Shown here in pieces: positions 41,884 to 49,693 of a stretch of DNA of 64,000 nucleotides. The notes below the pieces were generated by a model. It saw only the letters and a program-made list of their open reading frames with translations. It had not been told where the DNA came from and made no database searches. A program made the position numbers and the translations under genes. Position 1 is the stretch's first letter, and each line of letters starts with the position of its first letter. The DNA comes from Ruegeria_C sp041537925 (GTDB taxonomy: Bacteria; Pseudomonadota; Alphaproteobacteria; Rhodobacterales; Rhodobacteraceae), in NCBI RefSeq assembly GCF_041537925.1, contig NZ_JBGOSH010000004.1, positions 62,001 through 126,000 of the forward strand, in the 5' to 3' direction.

Positions 41884-42056
41884 TGGGAACCCTTTGGTGG
41901 CTGATCCTGTCGGCCCTGACCGCGATCCCGATGGTCAAGTTGCTGCCATTCTTCGGCATCAACAAATACTGGGCCGCTGCTTGTCTGATCCCGTTTGGCA
42001 CCATCGCGCTCTTATGGTGGATGGGGCTGAAGCTTCAGGAACTGGAGAAGCGGTGA
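41883..42056 (+). CDS. 57-residue two-helix membrane protein in the nuo operon
   Basis: Starts MGTLWWLILSALTAIP. Two hydrophobic helices (about residues 4-24 and 30-47) are separated by FFGINKYWAA, with a charged tail (LQELEKR). Its ATG overlaps the nuoC stop (TAATG) and its TGA overlaps the start of the NTF2-like gene (TGATG), so all three are coupled. No family recognised. It may be a small complex I accessory or assembly protein. Confidence 0.65.
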   Translation: MGTLWWLILSALTAIPMVKLLPFFGINKYWAAACLIPFGTIALLWWMGLKLQELEKR

Positions 42057-42451
42057 TGGTGGGCGGTGCCCAAGGGGGCGATACCCAGGCCATTCACGCG
42101 CTCGCCACAGCGTATTGCGAAGCGATTCATCGCTCCGAACCTGATGTTTTTGTAGACATGTGCCACGAGAAATTTTTGATGACGGCTGTGACCGGCGCCG
42201 GTGGAACCGTGTTCTGGGACAAAGCCGACTATCTGGAGCGGGTTGCGGGACGCGATCCCTTTCCAGGCGATCCATCCTTCGAAATTCTGAGTGTGGATGT
42301 CGCAGGAGAGGAAACAGCGCGCGCCCATCTTTGGGTCGATGTGCCGCCGCGCCGCTTCGAGGACCATCTGGGTTTTGTCCGCGACGGCGGCAAATGGAAA
42401 CTGATCACCAAAGTGTTCCGGACCATGGATGGTCCGGCGCTTGAAGGGTAG
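42056..42451 (+). CDS. NTF2/SnoaL-like domain protein in the nuo operon
   Basis: 131 residues with the cone-shaped NTF2-like pattern: N-terminal helices (AIHALATAYCEAIHRSEPDVFVDMCHEKF), a mid-region (YLERVAGRDPFPGDPSFEILSVDV), and C-terminal strands (ARAHLWVDVPPRRFEDHLGFVRDGGKWKLITKVF). Related proteins bind small ligands or act as putative lumazine-binding domains; no catalytic residues can be assigned. The start at 42056 couples it to the preceding 57-residue gene; nuoD begins 9 bases after its stop. Confidence 0.72.
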   Translation: MVGGAQGGDTQAIHALATAYCEAIHRSEPDVFVDMCHEKFLMTAVTGAGGTVFWDKADYLERVAGRDPFPGDPSFEILSVDVAGEETARAHLWVDVPPRRFEDHLGFVRDGGKWKLITKVFRTMDGPALEG

Positions 42452-42460
42452 GGAACGCTC

Positions 42461-43675
42461 ATGGACGGCTCCAGAGGATACGAAGACGCCCTGACCGGCG
42501 AGCAGAAAATCCGCAACTTCAACATCAATTTCGGCCCCCAGCACCCCGCCGCCCACGGCGTGTTGCGGATGGTGCTGGAACTGGATGGCGAAATCGTCGA
42601 GCGCGCCGACCCGCATATCGGCCTGCTGCACCGTGGCACCGAAAAGCTGATGGAAAGCCGCACCTACCTGCAGAACCTGCCCTATTTCGACCGGCTCGAC
42701 TATGTCGCCCCGATGAACCAGGAACATGCCTGGTGTCTGGCGATCGAAAAACTGACCGGTGTTGAGGTGCCCCGCCGCGCCTCGCTGATCCGGGTGCTCT
42801 ACAGCGAAATTGGTCGCATCCTGAACCACCTGCTGAACGTGACCACGCAGGCGATGGATGTGGGCGCGCTGACCCCGCCGCTCTGGGGGTTCGAGGAACG
42901 CGAAAAGCTGATGGTGTTCTATGAACGGGCCTGTGGCGCGCGTTTGCACGCGGCTTACTTCCGCCCCGGCGGCGTGCATCAGGACCTGCCCGATGCGTTG
43001 TTGGACGATATCGAGACGTGGTGCCACGAGTTCCCCGCCGTGATGGACGATATCGACGGGCTGCTGACCGAGAACCGCATTTTCAAACAGCGCAACTGCG
43101 ATATCGGCGTGGTGACCGAAGAAGACATCCAGCTTTACGGCTTCTCGGGTGTGATGGTGCGCGGATCTGGCCTCGCCTGGGATCTGCGCCGCGCGCAACC
43201 CTATGAATGCTACAACGAATTCGAGTTCCAGGTGCCGGTGGGCAAGAACGGCGATTGCTACGACCGCTATCTTGTCCGCATGGAAGAGATGCGCCAGTCG
43301 CTGCATATCATCCGGCAGGCCATCGCCAAGCTGCGCGACTGTCCCGGAGACATTCTGGCACGCGGCAAGATCACACCGCCCTCGCGGTCTGACATGAAAA
43401 CCTCGATGGAAAGCCTGATCCACCACTTCAAGCTTTATACCGAAGGCTTCCACGTGCCCGCGGGCGAGGTTTACGCCGCCGTCGAAGCCCCCAAGGGCGA
43501 GTTCGGCGTCTATCTGGTGGCTGACGGCACCAACAAGCCGTATCGCGCCAAACTCCGCGCACCGGGCTTCCTGCATTTGCAGGCGATGGACCATGTGGCT
43601 GGTGGGCACCAATTGGCCGATGTCGCAGCGATCATAGGCACCATGGATGTGGTGTTCGGGGAGATCGACCGCTGA
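42461..43675 (+). CDS. nuoD: NADH-quinone oxidoreductase subunit D
   Basis: 404-residue 49-kDa-type subunit forming the quinone pocket with NuoB. Conserved segments: NFGPQHPAAHGVLRMVLELDGE, IGLLHRGTEKLMESRTYLQ, YFDRLDYVAPM, and the C-terminal PGFLHLQAMDHVAGGHQLADVAAIIGTMDVVFGEIDR ending. Its stop overlaps the next start (TGATG). Confidence 0.98.
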   Translation: MDGSRGYEDALTGEQKIRNFNINFGPQHPAAHGVLRMVLELDGEIVERADPHIGLLHRGTEKLMESRTYLQNLPYFDRLDYVAPMNQEHAWCLAIEKLTGVEVPRRASLIRVLYSEIGRILNHLLNVTTQAMDVGALTPPLWGFEEREKLMVFYERACGARLHAAYFRPGGVHQDLPDALLDDIETWCHEFPAVMDDIDGLLTENRIFKQRNCDIGVVTEEDIQLYGFSGVMVRGSGLAWDLRRAQPYECYNEFEFQVPVGKNGDCYDRYLVRMEEMRQSLHIIRQAIAKLRDCPGDILARGKITPPSRSDMKTSMESLIHHFKLYTEGFHVPAGEVYAAVEAPKGEFGVYLVADGTNKPYRAKLRAPGFLHLQAMDHVAGGHQLADVAAIIGTMDVVFGEIDR

Positions 43676-44028
43676 TGGCCACGCTCGCGTTAATTCTGGC
43701 AGGCTTCGGAGGTGCAGGCCTTGCCGTTATCTCGACAATCTTCCTGCGCGATCTCAAGCTGGGGATGGAGCGGACTAGTCACCATCTGGAGCAGTTGCCG
43801 CAGGTCATGGGCGGACGCTACACCGGGATGGCAGCGCTGGCGCTGCTTGCCGCCTTGTACGGCGATATGGCCGTTATTGCGGGTCTCTTTCTGGTCTATG
43901 CCTTCCTCGGTTTTTATGATGCCTGGGTTTACCGCGGCGCGCAGCGCCCGTTCATGCCACACCTGATTGCAGGTATCGCAGCCGCTGTGGTTGCCCTTCT
44001 TGCTCTCAGCGCCAATGGAGCCGCCTGA
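43675..44028 (+). CDS. 117-residue membrane protein of unknown function in the nuo operon
   Basis: Three or four hydrophobic segments (about 3-24, 51-65, 66-85, 94-113), with a basic loop (RDLKLGMERTSHHLEQLPQ) after the first. No family recognised. It is coupled on both sides: TGATG overlap with nuoD and an overlap with the nuoE start. A complex I-associated membrane factor is possible from position only. Confidence 0.65.
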   Translation: MATLALILAGFGGAGLAVISTIFLRDLKLGMERTSHHLEQLPQVMGGRYTGMAALALLAALYGDMAVIAGLFLVYAFLGFYDAWVYRGAQRPFMPHLIAGIAAAVVALLALSANGAA

Positions 44029-45164
44029 TGCTGCGCCGTCTTTATCCCGACCAACCCGACAATTTTGCCTTCACACCCGCCAATCTGGCCTGGGCGGAGG
44101 GGCAGGTCACCAAATACCCCGACGGGCGTCAAGCCAGCGCGATCATTCCGCTGCTGTGGCGCGCGCAGGAGCAGGAGGGGTGGCTGTCACGCCCCGCGAT
44201 TGAATCGGTCGCGGATATGCTGGGCATGGCCTATATCCGCGCGCTCGAAGTGGCCTCGTTCTACTTCATGTTTCAGTTACAACCAGTTGGTTCGGTTGCA
44301 CATATCCAGATTTGCGGCACAACCTCCTGCATGATCTGCGGGGCCGAGGATCTGGTCGCGGTCTGCCGCGAGAAGATCGCCGACAAGCCGCATGTAGTCT
44401 CGGATGATGGCAAGTTTTCCTGGGAAGAGGTGGAATGCCTCGGTTCCTGCACCAATGCGCCAATGGCGCAGATCGGCAAGGACTATTACGAGGACCTGAC
44501 CACCGAGAGCTTGGCCCGGATCATCGACGAGATGGCGGCCGGTAAGGTGCCCACGCCGGGACCGCAGAACGGGCGCTATGCCTGTGAGCCACTAAGCGGG
44601 CTGACCTCTCTGACCGAGTATGACAGCGGCAAACCGGCGCAGAACGCCTCGGTCGCGCTGGCGACGGATATCGGCGACACGATCAAGCGGATTGACGGAA
44701 GTGAAGTGCGGCTGCTGACTCCATGGATGGGCAAGGATGGCAAAGTCGTCAGCCGGGATGCAAAGGACATGCCACCACCCGCGCCCGAGGCCCCGAAACC
44801 GGCTGTGAAACAGGCGGCTGAGGCAAAAGCGGCCAAACCCGCGCCGGCGAAAACCGCGCCGGAAGCGGCAGCGGATGAGGCGCCCGAAACGCTTGACGCC
44901 CCACACGAGGGCAAGGCGGATGACCTCAAGCTGCTCAAGGGGGTTGGGCCAAAATTGGAACAGACGCTCAATGAGCTTGGGTTCTTCCATTTCGACCAGA
45001 TCGCCGCATGGACGCCGATCCATATCGCCTGGGTCGACAGCCGATTGAAATTCAAAGGCCGGATCGAACGGGATGGCTGGATCGCACAGGCCGCTGAGCT
45101 GGCCGCAGGAAAAGAAACGGAATTCGCGAAACGCGCTAGGAAAGACGAGACAAACGAAGACTGA
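44028..45164 (+). CDS. nuoE: NADH-quinone oxidoreductase subunit E with C-terminal helix-hairpin-helix extension
   Basis: 378 residues, about twice the usual NuoE. The N-terminal 24-kDa domain carries the N1a [2Fe-2S] ligands (CGTTSCMICGAEDL and CLGSCTNAP). A Pro/Ala/Lys-rich linker (about 245-297) leads to a C-terminal domain (about 298-378) with DDLKLLKGVGPKLEQTLNELGFFHFDQIAAW, a helix-hairpin-helix-like fold also fused to ribosomal protein L21 in related bacteria. The extension is in frame, with no stop between. Its role is unknown. Confidence 0.95.
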   Translation: MLRRLYPDQPDNFAFTPANLAWAEGQVTKYPDGRQASAIIPLLWRAQEQEGWLSRPAIESVADMLGMAYIRALEVASFYFMFQLQPVGSVAHIQICGTTSCMICGAEDLVAVCREKIADKPHVVSDDGKFSWEEVECLGSCTNAPMAQIGKDYYEDLTTESLARIIDEMAAGKVPTPGPQNGRYACEPLSGLTSLTEYDSGKPAQNASVALATDIGDTIKRIDGSEVRLLTPWMGKDGKVVSRDAKDMPPPAPEAPKPAVKQAAEAKAAKPAPAKTAPEAAADEAPETLDAPHEGKADDLKLLKGVGPKLEQTLNELGFFHFDQIAAWTPIHIAWVDSRLKFKGRIERDGWIAQAAELAAGKETEFAKRARKDETNED

Positions 45165-45186
45165 GCACGATTAGGGGAGACAACAG

Positions 45187-45729
45187 ATGACCGGTAACAG
45201 CAATCAGAAAAGCTGCGCTTCGCGCGGTTGGCGCGCCGCGGGTTTCGGCGGTGTCGGCTTTGCGGTGCTCTACATGGTCATCGGCGGCGCCGGTCTGATA
45301 GGCGCGGTGATCGCCGGGCTGGTGGCGTTCGGTGTGATCGGTTTTGTGGTGTCGCGTTTCCTCTGCCCGGACGCGAAAAACGAAAGCGCGCCTGCTTCCG
45401 CGACGAAACCTGCAACCCAACCCGCACCAGCGCCCGAGGCACCCAAACCGGCGCCAGCGCCCGAGGCACCCAAACCAGCACCTCCGCCCGAGGCTGCGGC
45501 ACAACCGGTCGAGCCGGAGACGTCAGCGCCCGAGTCAGCGCCTGCACCGGTGGCCGAAGCTCCAGCGCAAGCGGCTGCTGAGCCTGAACCGGAAGCCGCC
45601 GTGGCACCCGCCGCAGCGTCCGCGCCGGGAACCGGCTCGGTTGTGAAACCCTCGGCCGTGCTGGCCGGGGAACAGGAACTTGCCAGCCGCAAAGGCAGCT
45701 GGCGCTATGAGGGAAATGCCGCCGACTAG
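45187..45729 (+). CDS. Membrane protein with Pro/Ala/Glu-rich repeat tail, unknown function
   Basis: 180 residues. A short polar N-terminus with one Cys (KSCASRGWRA) precedes a long Gly-rich hydrophobic stretch (about 19-58, probably two helices), CPDAKN, and a low-complexity tail (about 66-155) of A-P-E-x-P-K-P-type repeats. The last 20 residues (AGEQELASRKGSWRYEGNAAD) look ordered. Two 27-base DNA repeats encode the PAPEAPKPA units. It lies 22 bases after nuoE with GGGGAG upstream. No family recognised. Confidence 0.65.
   Translation: MTGNSNQKSCASRGWRAAGFGGVGFAVLYMVIGGAGLIGAVIAGLVAFGVIGFVVSRFLCPDAKNESAPASATKPATQPAPAPEAPKPAPAPEAPKPAPPPEAAAQPVEPETSAPESAPAPVAEAPAQAAAEPEPEAAVAPAAASAPGTGSVVKPSAVLAGEQELASRKGSWRYEGNAAD
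45427..45480 (+). repeat. Two tandem 27-base repeats in the Pro/Ala-rich coding tail
   Basis: Units 45427-45453 and 45454-45480 are identical at 25 of 27 bases, each encoding nine residues (PAPEAPKPA). A partial third unit (CCTCCGCCCGAGG) follows. In-frame copy-number change is likely between strains. Confidence 0.8.
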
Positions 45730-45743
45730 GTGGCGAGATGTGA

Positions 45744-45965
45744 ATGGACAAGGACCAGGCCATCGCCCGCAAGGGCCGCCATATCGGTATGGTGATTGCC
45801 ATCACCATGGTGGCGTGGCTGGCGCTGACCCTGTTCATCGGTCCGGCGATCGGGTTGCCGGGCCGCTACGCGCTGCTGTTTGACCTCGCCGCTCTGGCCG
45901 GGTTCGTTTATGCGGGCGTCAATATATTGCAACTCTGGCGCATGCGCCGGGACAGTCAGGGATAA
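45744..45965 (+). CDS. 73-residue two-helix membrane protein (DUF5337-like)
   Basis: Charged N-terminus (MDKDQAIARKGRHIG), two hydrophobic helices (about 15-37 and 43-62), basic tail (LWRMRRDSQG). It resembles the small DUF5337 proteins I associate with Rhodobacteraceae nuo operons; the family name is from memory. It sits between the repeat-tailed gene and nuoF, six bases before the nuoF start. Confidence 0.65.
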   Translation: MDKDQAIARKGRHIGMVIAITMVAWLALTLFIGPAIGLPGRYALLFDLAALAGFVYAGVNILQLWRMRRDSQG

Positions 45966-45971
45966 CCGGCG

Positions 45972-47266
<1,295 letters not shown>

Positions 47267-47270
<4 letters not shown>

Positions 47271-47674
47271 GAGCTAGAATCCAAGGCATAATAGTTGTGG
47301 CCGCTATGACTGCGACCATTGTGACATGCGCGACAACCGTGACCGCTGCACCCAAGGCGGACTATGAACAGGCTGTAGGGGAGGCTGCTGCGGCGTGGTG
47401 GATGAGCGACGAGTGCTCGGGCATCGGCCATTTGGGCCAGGATTATCAACAGTTTGTTTTTGCCGTATCCGACGCGGCCGTTGCGCAAGGTCTGCGCCGA
47501 CAAAAGATGCGGCGCTTGCTGTTTTATGGGCAAACAGAATGGCAGCAGCAGATGGGAAAGACTGTTTTGGCCGATCGCGGCATATTGCATAAGGGAAACA
47601 AGGTCTTTTGCGGGTTTGCGCAGAAAATCGCCGGGACTAATGACGCGATCGGGCGTTTTCTGATCAAGGAGTAA
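47267..47674 (+). CDS. Exported protein, possible DUF5333-like paralogue A
   Basis: 135 residues with a Sec signal peptide (cleavage near VTAAP, residue 28). The mature helical domain has Cys in SDECSGIG and NKVFCGFAQKIAGTNDAIGRFL. The last about 60 residues line up, with one gap, with the exported protein at 49069 (FC, then a Gly/Ala-Ile-Gly-x-aromatic-Leu ending), suggesting common ancestry. Translationally coupled to nuoF. Function unknown; a periplasmic location is inferred. Confidence 0.65.
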
Positions 47675-47678
47675 CCTA

Positions 47679-48095
47679 ATGGAAACCGTTCTTGCATATT
47701 CCCACGCGATCGCCTCGCTGGTGATCTTCACCGTGATCCTTCTGGTGATGTCGCCTCTCACCGCGCTGGCCAAGCAGGCCAAGGGGTTGGCCCCCGGCGC
47801 CACGCCCGAGCAGGACTATGGCGACCGCGCTTACCGTCTGAACCGCGCTTATTTGAACGGCACCGAGACGCTGCCCGCCTTTCTCACCGTGGTGGTTGCG
47901 GCGATCCTTGCCGGTGCCAGCCCGTTCTGGGTGAACCTGCTGGCCTCGCTGGCGCTGGTCTCGCGTCTGTTGATGCTGTTCATCCATATCAAGGGGCTGG
48001 GCGCCCCGAATACCAGCCTGCGTTCCTTCGCATATGTGGGTGGCTGGCTCTGCATGATCCTCATTGGCCTTTTGGCACTGGTGAAGTTGTTTTGA
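47679..48095 (+). CDS. MAPEG-family membrane protein
   Basis: 138 residues with four hydrophobic helices. The MAPEG pattern is seen in DRAYRLNRAYLNGTETLPAFLTVVVAA (the R-x-x-N-x-x-E/N-x-x-P block), and SLRSFAYVGGWLCMILIGLL at the end. Bacterial members are glutathione-transferase-like or uncharacterised. It starts 4 bases after the previous gene; its TGA overlaps a TTG start of the following gene. Confidence 0.82.
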   Translation: METVLAYSHAIASLVIFTVILLVMSPLTALAKQAKGLAPGATPEQDYGDRAYRLNRAYLNGTETLPAFLTVVVAAILAGASPFWVNLLASLALVSRLLMLFIHIKGLGAPNTSLRSFAYVGGWLCMILIGLLALVKLF

Positions 48096-48595
48096 CACGC
48101 CCTGACGGATATCACCTGGCCGAGCTCAATGTGGGCCGTTTGCTGGCCCCGACCGACGACCCGCGTGTGGCGGAGTTCATGGAAAATCTCGACCGCATCA
48201 ACGGGCTGGGCAAGCGGATGCCGGGGTTTGTCTGGATGATGGAAGGCTCGGGCGAGCCGGGCACGGGCAATACCGAGAACGCCATTGGCGACGACCCGCA
48301 GCAGGTGGCCAATCTGACCGTGTGGGAAGATGTGGCGAGCCTCGAACGCTTTGTCTGGGGCACCATCCACAAGCAGTTCTATGAGCGCCGCGCGGAATGG
48401 TTCGAACTGCTCGGCCAGATGCATTTCGTCATGTGGTGGGTGTCTGAGGGCCATGAACCCACGCTGGACGAGGCACTGGCGCGGCTCGAGCTTCTGCGCG
48501 CCAATGGGGCCAGCGATCAGGCTTTTGACTGGGCCTATCTGAAGAATGCCACTATGTGGCACAGCCATGGCTGTGCGCCGGTCGCGGCGGAATAG
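48092..48595 (+). CDS. DUF3291 domain protein
   Basis: 167 residues. The N-terminus has YHLAELNVGRLLAP..DPRVAEFMENLDRINGLGKRMPGFVWMM, and the later part NLTVWEDVASLERFVWGTIHKQFYERRAEWFE and HFVMWWVSEGHEPTLDEALARLELL. This order of His/Glu/Trp-rich strands and helices is the DUF3291 pattern, a ferredoxin-like (dimeric alpha-beta barrel-type) fold. TTG start overlapping the MAPEG stop. Function unknown. Confidence 0.8.
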   Translation: MTRPDGYHLAELNVGRLLAPTDDPRVAEFMENLDRINGLGKRMPGFVWMMEGSGEPGTGNTENAIGDDPQQVANLTVWEDVASLERFVWGTIHKQFYERRAEWFELLGQMHFVMWWVSEGHEPTLDEALARLELLRANGASDQAFDWAYLKNATMWHSHGCAPVAAE

Positions 48596-48604
48596 GGAAC
48601 AAGA

Positions 48605-48970
48605 ATGTCGGCAAGAACACTCCTCGATCGACCATTGGTGCCCGCTTGGACGCTTTGCCTTGTTGCGGCTCTGGCCGCATGTGGCCAAAGGGAAAAGGAC
48701 CAGATACTGTTCGACGGGCAAGCTTTCCGCACCAAGGCCTCGGCAGTGGACAAGCGCAGGACTCGGGCCGAGTTCACGGTGACGATCGACGATGTCGCCA
48801 GATCGCTTGATGGCGCGCGCGAGGCGGGGCGCTATCAGGGCACGCGATATTGCATTGAGAATTACGGCAATTCCGATATCGAATGGGCCGTCGGGCCCGA
48901 TACCGACCCGGCACAGTTGCGTGTGGTGGATGGCCGTCTGACCTTTCAGGGAACCTGTCAGCGCCCATGA
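48605..48970 (+). CDS. Predicted lipoprotein of unknown function in the nuo operon
   Basis: 121 residues. The signal has a long N-region (MSARTLLDRPLVPAW), then TLCLVAALAACGQ with a lipobox-like LAAC, lipidated Cys26. The mature domain (about 95 residues) has two more Cys (YCIENYG, GTCQRP) near its end. No family recognised. Ten bases separate it from the DUF3291 gene; 98 bases without a gene follow. Confidence 0.68.
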   Translation: MSARTLLDRPLVPAWTLCLVAALAACGQREKDQILFDGQAFRTKASAVDKRRTRAEFTVTIDDVARSLDGAREAGRYQGTRYCIENYGNSDIEWAVGPDTDPAQLRVVDGRLTFQGTCQRP

Positions 48971-49068
48971 GCATATCTGGCGCATATCCTCGCCATTGGC
49001 GGTCGCTGTTATTGAATAACGCGGGCGTGGGTGCTCGTTCTGGTGCGTCCGGAATGAAAGGAAATCCC

Positions 49069-49473
49069 ATGACATATTGCAAAACCGCCCTGCTTGCCCT
49101 TGCCCTGACTCTGCCGACGATGGGGTGGGCCAAGCAGCCCCTGCGGGACGTGCCAGAGATCGACAACGAGCTCTATTTCATCGCCATCGCCAATGAGATC
49201 GACAAGCAATGCGCCAGCATCAGCGGCCGCAGGCTGAAGGCGATCGGGGTACTTTGGGACCTGAAATCCAAGGCCAATGCTCTAGGGTATTCGGACAGCG
49301 AAATCCGCGCCTATGTGGATTCGGATGCCGAAAAGGCCCGGATGCGCCGCAAGGGCGAGGCCTATCTGGCGCAGAACGGCGTCAGCTACGACCAGCCGGA
49401 TAGCTTCTGCGCATTGGGCCGGTCGGAAATCGACAGAAACAGCGCCGTCGGCGTGTATCTGAGGGGGCGGTGA
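49069..49473 (+). CDS. Exported DUF5333-type protein
   Basis: 134 residues. Sec signal MTYCKTALLALALTLPTMGWA, cleavage near residue 21. The mature part is LRDVPEIDNELYFIAIANEIDKQCASISGR, then LKSKANALGYSDSEIRAYVDSDAEKARM and the ending FCALGRSEIDRNSAVGVYL, the pattern I associate with DUF5333 of Rhodobacteraceae. Two mature Cys may form a disulfide. The start at 49069 has AAAGGAAA eight bases upstream; ATG at 49054 is less likely. It appears to be a distant paralogue of the product at 47267. Confidence 0.75.
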   Translation: MTYCKTALLALALTLPTMGWAKQPLRDVPEIDNELYFIAIANEIDKQCASISGRRLKAIGVLWDLKSKANALGYSDSEIRAYVDSDAEKARMRRKGEAYLAQNGVSYDQPDSFCALGRSEIDRNSAVGVYLRGR

Positions 49474-49474
49474 C

Positions 49475-49693
49475 ATGAGGCTGAGAACGTCGGCAATAAT
49501 CGTTTTGGGGCTGTTTGTGACACTGTCGGCCTGCCAAACCAGCACAAGCGGGTATGGCAGGGTTGGTGTCAAAACGGGCGCCGCTTCGTCGTCTCAACTG
49601 AATGTCACACAGCCTGGAAAAACTACAGCACTGCAATTTGCAGGCGCCGCGCTTGTGGTTGCGTTGCCAAAAGGACGAAACACCAATGTCTGA
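49475..49693 (+). CDS. 72-residue predicted lipoprotein
   Basis: MRLRTSAIIVLGLFVTLSACQ carries a good lipobox (LSAC, Cys20). The mature part is only about 52 residues, Ser/Thr/Gly-rich, with a moderately hydrophobic end (LQFAGAALVVALPKG). It starts 1 base after the previous stop and overlaps the nuoG start by eight bases, so it would be coupled to NuoG synthesis. No family recognised. Confidence 0.6.
   Translation: MRLRTSAIIVLGLFVTLSACQTSTSGYGRVGVKTGAASSSQLNVTQPGKTTALQFAGAALVVALPKGRNTNV

Noticed and set aside
42035..43612. 525-codon open frame antisense to nuoD
   Set aside because: Opposite-strand shadow created by strong third-position G+C bias; nuoD has all family motifs and the antisense product (Val/Gln/His/Arg-rich) has none.
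44919..45164. Separate helix-hairpin-helix gene after nuoE
   Set aside because: It is continuous in frame with the NuoE domain, with no internal start having a ribosome site, so it is treated as a C-terminal extension.
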